From positions 1 through 64,000 of the forward strand of contig CAMVDV010000006.1 in assembly GCA_947166305.1 (NCBI GenBank): 64,000 bases of DNA. The letters are read 5' to 3'. Below, piece after piece: positions 27,122 to 34,285 of the stretch. This stretch comes from an uncultured Prevotellaceae bacterium (GTDB lineage Bacteria; Bacteroidota; Bacteroidia; Bacteroidales; Bacteroidaceae). The notes under the pieces were generated by a model. The model was not told where the DNA came from, did no database searches, and saw only the letters and a list, made by a program, of their open reading frames with translations. Both the position numbers and the translations under genes were made by a program. Numbering within the stretch: the stretch's first letter is position 1; every line of letters starts with the position of its first letter.

Positions 27122-27186
27122 ATTGGACAATTTCTCAATTGGACAATTTGACGATTTAATTTGTGAAGTTGTAAAATTGTGAATTT

Positions 27187-28491
27187 GTGAAATTAACAGG
27201 CGGAGGCTTTTGGTTCATCACTCTCTTTGCGGCTGAAGAGATTCCCGCAACGATGGTGACCTACGTTGCCCTGCTGATGCTGCTCCAACTGGGATTGGCA
27301 CCGGCAGAGGCAACGCTCCTTTCCGCCATTCTCTTCGTGCCGTGGGTGCTGAAGTCGTTCATGAGGTCGTGGGTAAGAAGGGTAGGGCATTTCCGTCAGA
27401 TGCTTCATCTCATCGAGGCGCTGCTCTTCGTGTGCCTCATGCTCCTTGCCTTCTCCTTCAATCCCACCGCCTTCCGTCTCTCTTCTTTCAGCATTCAGCT
27501 TTCATCTTTCAATTTTCAGCTCTCCACTTTTCTTGCTCTCTTTGGGGTAAGCCTGCTTTGTGCGTGGCACGAACTGGCAGCCCGTATGTACTATGAGCGA
27601 ATGCTTCGGCCGTCGTATCAGCGTTTACTCACGGCGCCTAAACTTGCCAGTTCGCAAGTGGCCGTCATTATGACGTATGGCGCGCTCATCTTTCTTGTCG
27701 GTACTCTCGAGGTCTATTTCCGTCAGATACGCTATTCGTGGTCGATGGCTTGCTATGTGGCGGCCGGCATCTTCCTGCTCTTTGCCCTTCACCACCTGCT
27801 CTGGCTGAGGAGTCCTCGCGTGGGGGACAATGGCTCAAAACATAGTGTGGGCGCATCGGTGAAGGCCGAGCTTCGCATCATCGACCGCATTCGCCATCAG
27901 CCCTACTGGTGGAAGTCGGTGCTCATCCTCTTCCTGCTTCTCCTCCCTCAAGGCCTCATGTTCCACGCGCGCGTACTATATTTATATATGTCGAGTGCCA
28001 GCGGCGGCCTGCAATGCACGATGCAGGAGATAGGTTTTGCGCAAGGCACGGTGGGAGTCATAGCCTTCAGCCTCGGCATTGCCTTGGGCAGATGGCTCAT
28101 CGGGCGTTATGGTCTGCAACGTCTCTTCTGGCCGATGGCGCTGAGCATTGTGCTGTCGCCCTTTGTTTACCTTGGCATGACCGTCTCTCCGCCGCAGTCG
28201 TTGTGGATGCTCTGCCTCTGCACGATGTCTGCCCAGTTTCTCTTCGGCTTTGGCATCAGCGTGTGCCGCGTGCCTGTCGGAGCCATTTCGGGTGCTCGCT
28301 ACCGCAATACCATCAATATGTTGCAGATACCTCTCGTCTCTGCAGCCATGTTTGTGCCGATGGCTGCAAGCGGATGGCTTGTGGAGCAAATGGGCTTCGG
28401 CAGCTACTTCCTGCTCAATGCGCTCACAGCTCCGCTTTGCCTGCTGGGCATCTTCCTCCTCAGACGTAGGGAAATTCCTACCATCGTTTAG
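27187..28491 (+). CDS. MFS transporter (AmpG/PAT-like)
   Basis: The 434-residue membrane protein has about twelve helices. The opening GGGFWFITLFAAEEIPATMVTYVALLMLLQLGL recalls the AmpG/PAT branch of the major facilitator family, which moves acyl-CoA or muropeptides; substrate unknown. Residues about 95-114 (FRLSSFSIQLSSFNFQLSTF) are a serine/phenylalanine run encoded by a polypyrimidine tract (27471-27537) like the low-complexity DNA usually found between genes here, so this loop looks like a late insertion. Confidence 0.8.
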   Translation: MKLTGGGFWFITLFAAEEIPATMVTYVALLMLLQLGLAPAEATLLSAILFVPWVLKSFMRSWVRRVGHFRQMLHLIEALLFVCLMLLAFSFNPTAFRLSSFSIQLSSFNFQLSTFLALFGVSLLCAWHELAARMYYERMLRPSYQRLLTAPKLASSQVAVIMTYGALIFLVGTLEVYFRQIRYSWSMACYVAAGIFLLFALHHLLWLRSPRVGDNGSKHSVGASVKAELRIIDRIRHQPYWWKSVLILFLLLLPQGLMFHARVLYLYMSSASGGLQCTMQEIGFAQGTVGVIAFSLGIALGRWLIGRYGLQRLFWPMALSIVLSPFVYLGMTVSPPQSLWMLCLCTMSAQFLFGFGISVCRVPVGAISGARYRNTINMLQIPLVSAAMFVPMAASGWLVEQMGFGSYFLLNALTAPLCLLGIFLLRRREIPTIV

Positions 28492-28525
28492 GGAAAAACA
28501 TCCTTCCCACTCCAGAATTTCGTCG

Positions 28526-28533
28526 TACCTTTG
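28526..28533 (+). promoter_or_regulatory. Promoter -7 box of the small secreted protein gene
   Basis: TACCTTTG, 50 bases before the start codon at 28584. Confidence 0.65.
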
Positions 28534-28583
28534 CATCAGAAACAAGAAGAAACAGATTGTTCAACACTCAAAAAGCAAAGGTT

Positions 28584-28970
28584 ATGAAAAAGATGATGTA
28601 CTTCGCCGCATTCGCCATCATGATGGCAATGGGCAACATGAACGCATACGCAGTGCAGAACGGTGCAAAGCACGCCGCCTATCACATGGACAACCGAGGC
28701 GTCGTAGTTGCTTACCACGGAGATAGGGCTGACATGCACGCTGCTCACAGAATGTCTCACCACGAGCGCAAGATGATGGAAGAGGCGCGTCGCAGAGAGG
28801 AAATCAGGAGAATGGAGGAGGCCCGCCGCATGGAAGAGATGCGCAGGATGGAGGCACACCGTCGGCACATGGCACATCGCTACGAGGCAAACCGCGTGGC
28901 AGGTAAGGTGGCAGCGGGAGTGGCTGCAGGAGTAACGCTCGCCGCCCTCATCGGAGCCCTCGCAAGATAG
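28584..28970 (+). CDS. Small secreted protein with Met/Arg/Glu-rich helix
   Basis: The 128-residue product has a signal peptide (MKKMMYFAAFAIMMAMGNMNAYA). A highly charged helix follows, with repeats of the type EEARRMEEMRRMEAHRRHMAH (about 68-100) and many histidines, then a glycine/alanine-rich hydrophobic tail (GKVAAGVAAGVTLAALIGALA) that could enter a membrane. No family is recognised. It is a single gene with its own promoter. Confidence 0.7.
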   Translation: MKKMMYFAAFAIMMAMGNMNAYAVQNGAKHAAYHMDNRGVVVAYHGDRADMHAAHRMSHHERKMMEEARRREEIRRMEEARRMEEMRRMEAHRRHMAHRYEANRVAGKVAAGVAAGVTLAALIGALAR

Positions 28971-29038
28971 TTTGCACGACGCCGTAAGGCACAAACCATT
29001 TGATACTCAGTATCATCATTCCTTATCTATAGTAAAAT

Positions 29039-29111
29039 AACGGATTGAACAGACTGAACGGATTATCCTACATACTGATTGTCAGCGTAGCATAAATCCG
29101 TTCAATCCGTT
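29039..29111. terminator. Hairpin after the small secreted protein gene
   Basis: AACGGATTGAAC at 29039-29050 pairs with GTTCAATCCGTT at 29100-29111, followed by TTTCATT. It probably ends the plus-strand transcript. Confidence 0.55.
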
Positions 29112-29129
29112 TTCATTCATTATGTCTCT

Positions 29130-29217
29130 CGTGTGCCGTTTGTGATTTTCTCGTGTGCTGTTTGTGATTTCCTCGTGTGAAGTTTTGAACTTAATCGTGA
29201 AGCGTTTTGGAATTAGC
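29130..29217. repeat. 22-bp tandem array E, four units
   Basis: Units at 29130, 29152, 29174 and 29196 begin CGTGTG or CGTGAA and share a central GTTT. It lies between convergent genes in the gap 28971-29385, which has no gene. Confidence 0.85.
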
Positions 29218-29385
29218 TTGAAACAATGTTGGCTGGCACCATGGACGTTGTCTGCTTCAATGCTGATACAGAATGGTTTGGACTGCATGAAAAGGGCAAC
29301 CGGCACGGATGGTCTGCGGTGGGCTGAGGTGCAGACTGTCCGTGCCGGTTGGCTGGGGATGTCGGGAGGATGATGTGATGCCGTG

Positions 29386-30324
29386 CTACTGCTGCTTGAG
29401 CTGTCCGGCAAACATCACATAGTCCACGGCGTTGATTGTGCCGTCGCCATTGATGTCGGCAGCCCAACGGACGGCGGAGTCGTCGGGAAGACTGACGAGA
29501 ATGCGGCGGAGGAGGTTGAGGTCATCGGCATCCACTTGGCCGTCGTCGTTGACGTCGCCACGCTGATAGCCTTGTGCAAGATAGTCGTTGTCGCTGAGTG
29601 CCACGATGCGATAGAACTTGTTCCAGACGGGCGATGCTTTGTACTGCTGCAGGGTCTCGCGGGGAACATGGAGCGTGCAGTTCTGCTGATCGGCCATCGA
29701 AAAGGCGCCTTGCTCTGCTTCAGGCGGTTCGGAAGCGAAGCAATAGAGGTTGGTGAGCAGCGGAAGATGCTCCAAGGCTCCCTGGCAGATCGTGCTGAGA
29801 CGGTGAGGCAGGACGAGGGTGCGGAGCGATGCACAGCAGTAGAAAGTAAGGGAGTCCAGTCGCTCGGTGAGGCGTGGCAGCGTTATCTTCTGCAGACTTG
29901 TGCATCCGGTGAAGGCACAACTGCTGACCGTCAGCCTCGTGGTGGGCATCGTCACTTGCTTCAGATTGGTACAACCGATGAAGGCACAAGTGTTGATGGA
30001 GCGCAGCGTCGATGGAAGGCTGACGGAAGTAAGCCCTTCGCAGCAGGCAAAGGCGTTGCTGGCAACGGAAATGACGCTGTAGGTGCGACCGCGATAGGTG
30101 ATTTGTTCCGGCACAACTACGTCGCCCGTGTAGGGACCTTCAGCTTCGTCGGCAAAGTTGCGGTTGGTGACGAATGCCCTGTCCGTGCCTGCGAGTATGT
30201 ACCAGACACCGTTCACCTCGATGCTGCGGGCAAGGGCGGGAGAGGCGGCGGAGAGGGCGATGGCTATGAGGCAACAGCTTGCGGCCACGAAGGAGCTAAG
30301 GCTGCCATGCTTCTTTCTTGTCAT
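29386..30324 (-). CDS. LRR_5 protein with C-terminal dockerin-like repeats
   Basis: The 312-residue secreted protein has a signal region (SLSSFVAASCCLIAIALSAASPALA), BspA-type leucine-rich repeats from about residue 85 (VASNAFACCEGLTSVSLPSTLRSINTCAFIGC) and then two calcium-binding dockerin motifs at the end (GDVNDDGQVDADDLNLLRRIL and ADINGDGTINAVDYVMF). Dockerin-like ends are common in Prevotella secreted proteins and may bind partners or only calcium. The start at 30324 is chosen for the signal peptide. Confidence 0.85.
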   Translation of the reverse strand: MTRKKHGSLSSFVAASCCLIAIALSAASPALARSIEVNGVWYILAGTDRAFVTNRNFADEAEGPYTGDVVVPEQITYRGRTYSVISVASNAFACCEGLTSVSLPSTLRSINTCAFIGCTNLKQVTMPTTRLTVSSCAFTGCTSLQKITLPRLTERLDSLTFYCCASLRTLVLPHRLSTICQGALEHLPLLTNLYCFASEPPEAEQGAFSMADQQNCTLHVPRETLQQYKASPVWNKFYRIVALSDNDYLAQGYQRGDVNDDGQVDADDLNLLRRILVSLPDDSAVRWAADINGDGTINAVDYVMFAGQLKQQ

Positions 30325-30364
30325 GCTGAAATGGTGGGGATGGGATGATGTTTGTAAAAAGGAA

Positions 30365-31270
30365 TCAGAAGTCGTAGAACATTTCATAGACCGCCTCGAG
30401 CTGCGGATACATCCATCGTGCCAGCCTCTCGCCGCCTGCTGCGTTGAGGTGCAGGCCGTCCTTGAAGAAACCATCGTTGCCGCTGCCTATCTCTGTCATA
30501 GGGCTAAGGCCGGAGTAACTGTAGGCGTCGAGCACGATGAAGGAATAGTAGGCTGCCACCTGACGTATGGCCTCGACGTACTCGCGGAAGGTCTTGCCCG
30601 TGGTAGAGTTGGTGCCTTCCCTAATAGACCTGTCGGTGCCGATGAGATACTCAGGCTCGTCGAGTTCCGTGCCGTGATGGATGGGAAGCATGATGACGAC
30701 CGGGATGTTCGTGTAGCGGCTTTGCAGCCCCTTGAAGAGGCGGTGCAGGCCGGCATAGAAGGTGTATTTGCCCACGCGAGGCCCGTCGGAGAACTCTCCG
30801 AACTCGGCAGTGTTGGTGTGCCCGAAGTCGTTCGTGCCGCCAAAGACCACCACCATGTCGAGGTTTCTCTCCAGAGGCATCTTGTTGTATCGCTTCTCGA
30901 AGGCATTGGAGTCCGTGCTGTTGCGGGCGGCAAGGTGTGTGCCCGAGATGCCGTAGTTGAGGGCATTGCAGCCTGTCAGCGCGGCATAGGAGCTGACGTA
31001 CTCGCCGTTCTGCGTGATGCTGTCGCCGAAGAAGGCAACCTTCTTGCCTTTCCAGTGCGACTCGCGGACTGGTTTCACATAGACTGTGTCGCGTGGTGTT
31101 TCAAAATATGTAGCATCCACTTCGGCCACGTCGCGCACCACGACGGAGTCAATATCCTCAACCAAGGTGGCGCGAGGCAGTTCCGTCTGGCGATAGAGAA
31201 TCGTGGCATACTGCTGTGCCCAAAGGGTAGGGCACAGCAGCATAGCAAAGGAGAACAATGTGGGGCGCAT
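30365..31270 (-). CDS. Secreted SGNH/GDSL hydrolase
   Basis: The 301-residue protein has a signal peptide (MRPTLFSFAMLLCPTLWAQ) and then the four SGNH blocks: GDSIT (Ser, about 83), NYGISGT (Gly), FGGTNDF (Asn, about 144) and DGLHLNAAG (Asp-His, about 276). It would remove acetyl or acyl groups, probably from a glycan, in the periplasm or outside. The first 75 residues before the domain are not recognised. It sits between the dockerin-LRR gene and the four-repeat lipoprotein gene, on the same strand. Confidence 0.87.
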   Translation of the reverse strand: MRPTLFSFAMLLCPTLWAQQYATILYRQTELPRATLVEDIDSVVVRDVAEVDATYFETPRDTVYVKPVRESHWKGKKVAFFGDSITQNGEYVSSYAALTGCNALNYGISGTHLAARNSTDSNAFEKRYNKMPLERNLDMVVVFGGTNDFGHTNTAEFGEFSDGPRVGKYTFYAGLHRLFKGLQSRYTNIPVVIMLPIHHGTELDEPEYLIGTDRSIREGTNSTTGKTFREYVEAIRQVAAYYSFIVLDAYSYSGLSPMTEIGSGNDGFFKDGLHLNAAGGERLARWMYPQLEAVYEMFYDF

Positions 31271-31281
31271 AGCGGTTGGGA

Positions 31282-33360
31282 CTATTTCTTAGTCAATGTG
31301 GCATCGTCAACAAGGATGTCCTGCGAAACAGAGTAGGTGCTGTTCTTTGGATTCATGACGATAAGGCAGAGAGTCGTCCTGTCCGTCAGCTCAAAGTCAT
31401 ACGTCACGAGTGTCCACTCGTCGTTTTTCAGGTTAAAGTAAACGCTTTCGGTGCCGTTCTTTGGATAGTAGTATGTATCGACAGAGCCGTCGGCCTTGAG
31501 TGTGACATGGCCGGGACGTGTCTGCGAGGCATTGGCTGTGGTCGACTTTGCATAGAAAGAGAAAGTGTAGGTGCCGGCTTCGAGTGTCAGCTCTTGAGTA
31601 GCAAGACGCTTGTTGGCAGCACCCGGAGCAGCAATCTGGCAAGCGTATGTGCCGCCGTGAGCATCCTCCGACTTGCTGTATGCAGCGTTGCTTGCGCTGC
31701 AAGCCGACTTCCATCCTGTTGCCTCTGCATCGTTCACCCAGCTTTCGAAGTCACCATTCACGAGGTCGGTGACAGGGTCGCCGCCAGTACCAGGCGTAGG
31801 TTCGTCGCCACTGCCGTCGTCACCTTTCTCGAGGATGACAACTTCGGCATTCTTTATCTCAGGCGTCATCTGACCACTTGCATTGACGTATTTCAAGAGT
31901 TGGCCAGTAATCTTTACCTTCATGCCAACGACAAATGCGCTCACACCTGTCGGCAGATTTGCCCAATATGCCTCGAAGACCTGACCGCCGTCCTTCGTGT
32001 CGGCCATCCAGAAGGTCTGTTGGTTACGGCTTACGTTGCCGATGACTTCGGTGATGTAGCCCGTCACGGCGTAAGTCTCGGCAGAAGTTGCACCGTCGTT
32101 AAGGGTTTCTGTGATAAGACGAGCCTCAGAGCAAGGCACCTCGCGAACCTCTCCTTGCGGTCCGGGTGTCGGATCGTCGCCACCGTCTTCAACAATCTCG
32201 ACGGTGGCATTCTTTATCTCTGGCGTCATCTGACCGCTGGCATTCACATACTTCATGAGTTGACCGGTTATCTTCACCTTGGCACCAACAGTGAAGGCCG
32301 TCACGCCCTCGGGAAGGTTGGCCCAATATGCTTCGAATACTCTGCCGCCGTCCTTTGTGTCGGCCATCCAAAAGGTCTGCTGGTTGCGACTTACATTGCC
32401 AATAACCTCTGTGATGTAGCCCGTCACTGTGTACGTTTCTGTAGATGTAGCACCATCGGCCAGAGCTGCGGTCAGCTCGACGGCCTTGGCACAGGTAATC
32501 TCCGTGCCAGCAGGAGCAGGCGTATTGCCACCGTCATCGGGAAGAATCTCGACCGTAGGATTCTTAATCTCGGGCGTCACCTGACCACTTGTTGCGTTGA
32601 CATACTTCATGAGCTTGCCCGTAATCTTCACCTTTGTGCCGACGGTGAAAGCTGTCACGCCTTCGGGAAGGTTGGCCCAGTATGCTTCAAATACCTTGCC
32701 GCCATCCTTTGTGTCGGCCATCCAGAAGGTCTGCTGGTTCTTGCTTACGCTGCCGACAACCTCTGTGATGTAGCCCGTGATGGTATATGTCTCGGTGGAA
32801 GTTGCTCCGTCGGCCAATGCTTTGGCAAGCTCAGCAGCCTTGGCACAAGTAACCTCTGTGCCGGCAGGCGCTGGAGTGTCGCCACTGCCATCGTCCGCAA
32901 GAATTTCAACTGTGGCATTCTTCATCTCAGGAGTGACGTTGCCGTTGTTGGCGTTGACGTACTTCATGAGCTTGCCCGTTATCTTCACCTTTGTGCCTGC
33001 TGTGAAGGCCGTCACGCCATCCGGCAGGTTGGCCCAGTATGCTTCGAATACTCTGCCACCATCTTTTGTGTCGGCCATCCAGAAGGTCTGCTGGTTGCGG
33101 CTTACGTCGCCAATGACCTCGGTGATGTAGCCCGTGATGGTATATGTCTCGGTGGAAGTTGCTCCGTCGGCCAAAGCCTTGGTCAGCTCGGCGGCTTGGG
33201 CACAAGTCACCGGCGTGCCTTCATTCGTTGAAGAACCGCCGTCACCGCTCGTGCTGCTGCTCTTGTCAGGCAGGTTGAAGGGAGCGGGAACGTCAACACA
33301 GCTGCTGAAGGCAAATGCTGTCAGCAACATGAGTGCAAATACTTTGAAAGTCTTTTTCAT
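31282..33360 (-). CDS. Lipoprotein with four OB-fold-like (DUF6359-type) repeats and a C-terminal binding domain
   Basis: The 692-residue product has a lipoprotein signal (FSSC, lipid Cys at 21). Four near-identical repeats of about 118 residues follow (about 48-515), each with ETYTITGYITEV..NQQTFWMADTKDGG..FEAYWANLP and TKVKITGKLMKYVN, which looks like an OB-fold. Acidic Gly-Asp linkers separate them. Residues about 525-692 (VTDLVNGDFESWVNDAEATGW) resemble a carbohydrate-binding jelly roll. The DNA repeats have a period of about 352-360 bases, so copy number may vary. It is a likely surface binding protein; ligand unknown. Confidence 0.8.
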   Translation of the reverse strand: MKKTFKVFALMLLTAFAFSSCVDVPAPFNLPDKSSSTSGDGGSSTNEGTPVTCAQAAELTKALADGATSTETYTITGYITEVIGDVSRNQQTFWMADTKDGGRVFEAYWANLPDGVTAFTAGTKVKITGKLMKYVNANNGNVTPEMKNATVEILADDGSGDTPAPAGTEVTCAKAAELAKALADGATSTETYTITGYITEVVGSVSKNQQTFWMADTKDGGKVFEAYWANLPEGVTAFTVGTKVKITGKLMKYVNATSGQVTPEIKNPTVEILPDDGGNTPAPAGTEITCAKAVELTAALADGATSTETYTVTGYITEVIGNVSRNQQTFWMADTKDGGRVFEAYWANLPEGVTAFTVGAKVKITGQLMKYVNASGQMTPEIKNATVEIVEDGGDDPTPGPQGEVREVPCSEARLITETLNDGATSAETYAVTGYITEVIGNVSRNQQTFWMADTKDGGQVFEAYWANLPTGVSAFVVGMKVKITGQLLKYVNASGQMTPEIKNAEVVILEKGDDGSGDEPTPGTGGDPVTDLVNGDFESWVNDAEATGWKSACSASNAAYSKSEDAHGGTYACQIAAPGAANKRLATQELTLEAGTYTFSFYAKSTTANASQTRPGHVTLKADGSVDTYYYPKNGTESVYFNLKNDEWTLVTYDFELTDRTTLCLIVMNPKNSTYSVSQDILVDDATLTKK
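31840..33215. repeat. Four in-gene tandem repeats of about 355 bp
   Basis: The phrase TGTGTCGGCCATCCA (or a one-base variant) recurs near 31996, 32356, 32708 and 33068 with the same neighbours. High nucleotide identity suggests recent duplication or gene conversion. Confidence 0.8.
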
Positions 33361-33403
33361 AATGTATGTCTGTTTTTATATGTTTCTATCTTCTTTGTTT
33401 TCG

Positions 33404-34246
33404 TTATTTTGTCCAAGCCAAGTCGCTCTGTGTGCGGGCAAGTATCTGCCAAGTGCCACGATAGATGGTGGCAATGCCATAGAGCTCGACGGTTCCTTCG
33501 GGGATAGCCACGCCCTTGAATGTGGCATAGGTGCTGGTGCGGAGCACGCACTTGCTGCCAGCATTGCCGCCCGAGAGCGTTCGGTTCACGCAGTTGCTCA
33601 CAAGGCTGACCGAGCCGTCGTCGGGAGCAATGATGGGTGTGCCTTCCCTGCCGATGGTCACTCCGCTAAGGCGAACCACTCTTCCTGCTTGCTGAGCCAT
33701 CGTCTTGCTTGCATCGAAGTCGAGCGTGTCGACCTTCATTGTGCCAAAAGCCAAGGCTTCGGAACTATTGTCCATGATGAGGCGGACGTGTTGCTTCCAA
33801 TCGGAAAGCTCCATGCGTCCGAGGCCACCGTTGTAGAGGCCTCCTATCTGTGCCTGATTGCCATAGCCTCCGATGTAGAGATCTTTGAGGTTGATGAGAA
33901 GTTTCTGTCCGACGGGCATCATTGCTCCCTGGTCGGAGCCGTTGATGCCGATGATGATGCCGCCCGTCTCATCCTGTACGGAGAGTTGCTTGTAGAGGTT
34001 GTCGCCATAGTCGTTGCCGTTGACCACGCATCGCAGCCAGAGGTCCTCCGTTATCTGTTTGTAGTTGTCGCTGCTGATGGTGTTGGCATACCTTGTTTGC
34101 AGTTCGGCAATGGTGACGGTTGTGCCAGCCTCGAGGCTGTTGTTGCCATAAGGGATGCCTTCGGGCACGTCCCAGTCTTTGTTCTGGCAGGACGAGAAAG
34201 CAAAGACGCCTGTCAGCAGAGCGATGATATATGTGTGCTTGTTCAT
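33404..34246 (-). CDS. DUF5689-type lipoprotein
   Basis: The 280-residue protein has a lipobox FSSC (Cys 20) and then TIAELQTRYA...YKQITEDLWLRCVVNGNDYGDNLYKQLSVQDETGGIIIGINGSD, the pattern of DUF5689, an OB-fold-like domain found with TonB receptors. It ends TWQILARTQSDLAW. Function unknown; it is expected on the outer membrane. It lies between the repeat lipoprotein and the TonB receptor genes and is probably cotranscribed with them. Confidence 0.85.
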   Translation of the reverse strand: MNKHTYIIALLTGVFAFSSCQNKDWDVPEGIPYGNNSLEAGTTVTIAELQTRYANTISSDNYKQITEDLWLRCVVNGNDYGDNLYKQLSVQDETGGIIIGINGSDQGAMMPVGQKLLINLKDLYIGGYGNQAQIGGLYNGGLGRMELSDWKQHVRLIMDNSSEALAFGTMKVDTLDFDASKTMAQQAGRVVRLSGVTIGREGTPIIAPDDGSVSLVSNCVNRTLSGGNAGSKCVLRTSTYATFKGVAIPEGTVELYGIATIYRGTWQILARTQSDLAWTK

Positions 34247-34285
34247 TGTGTTGCTCTTATATAAATATAAATAATGTATGAGGAA

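Noticed and set aside
25874-27130. Minus-strand open frame of 418 codons over proS
   Set aside because: ProS motifs are clear on the plus strand; the other frame has no recognisable domain.
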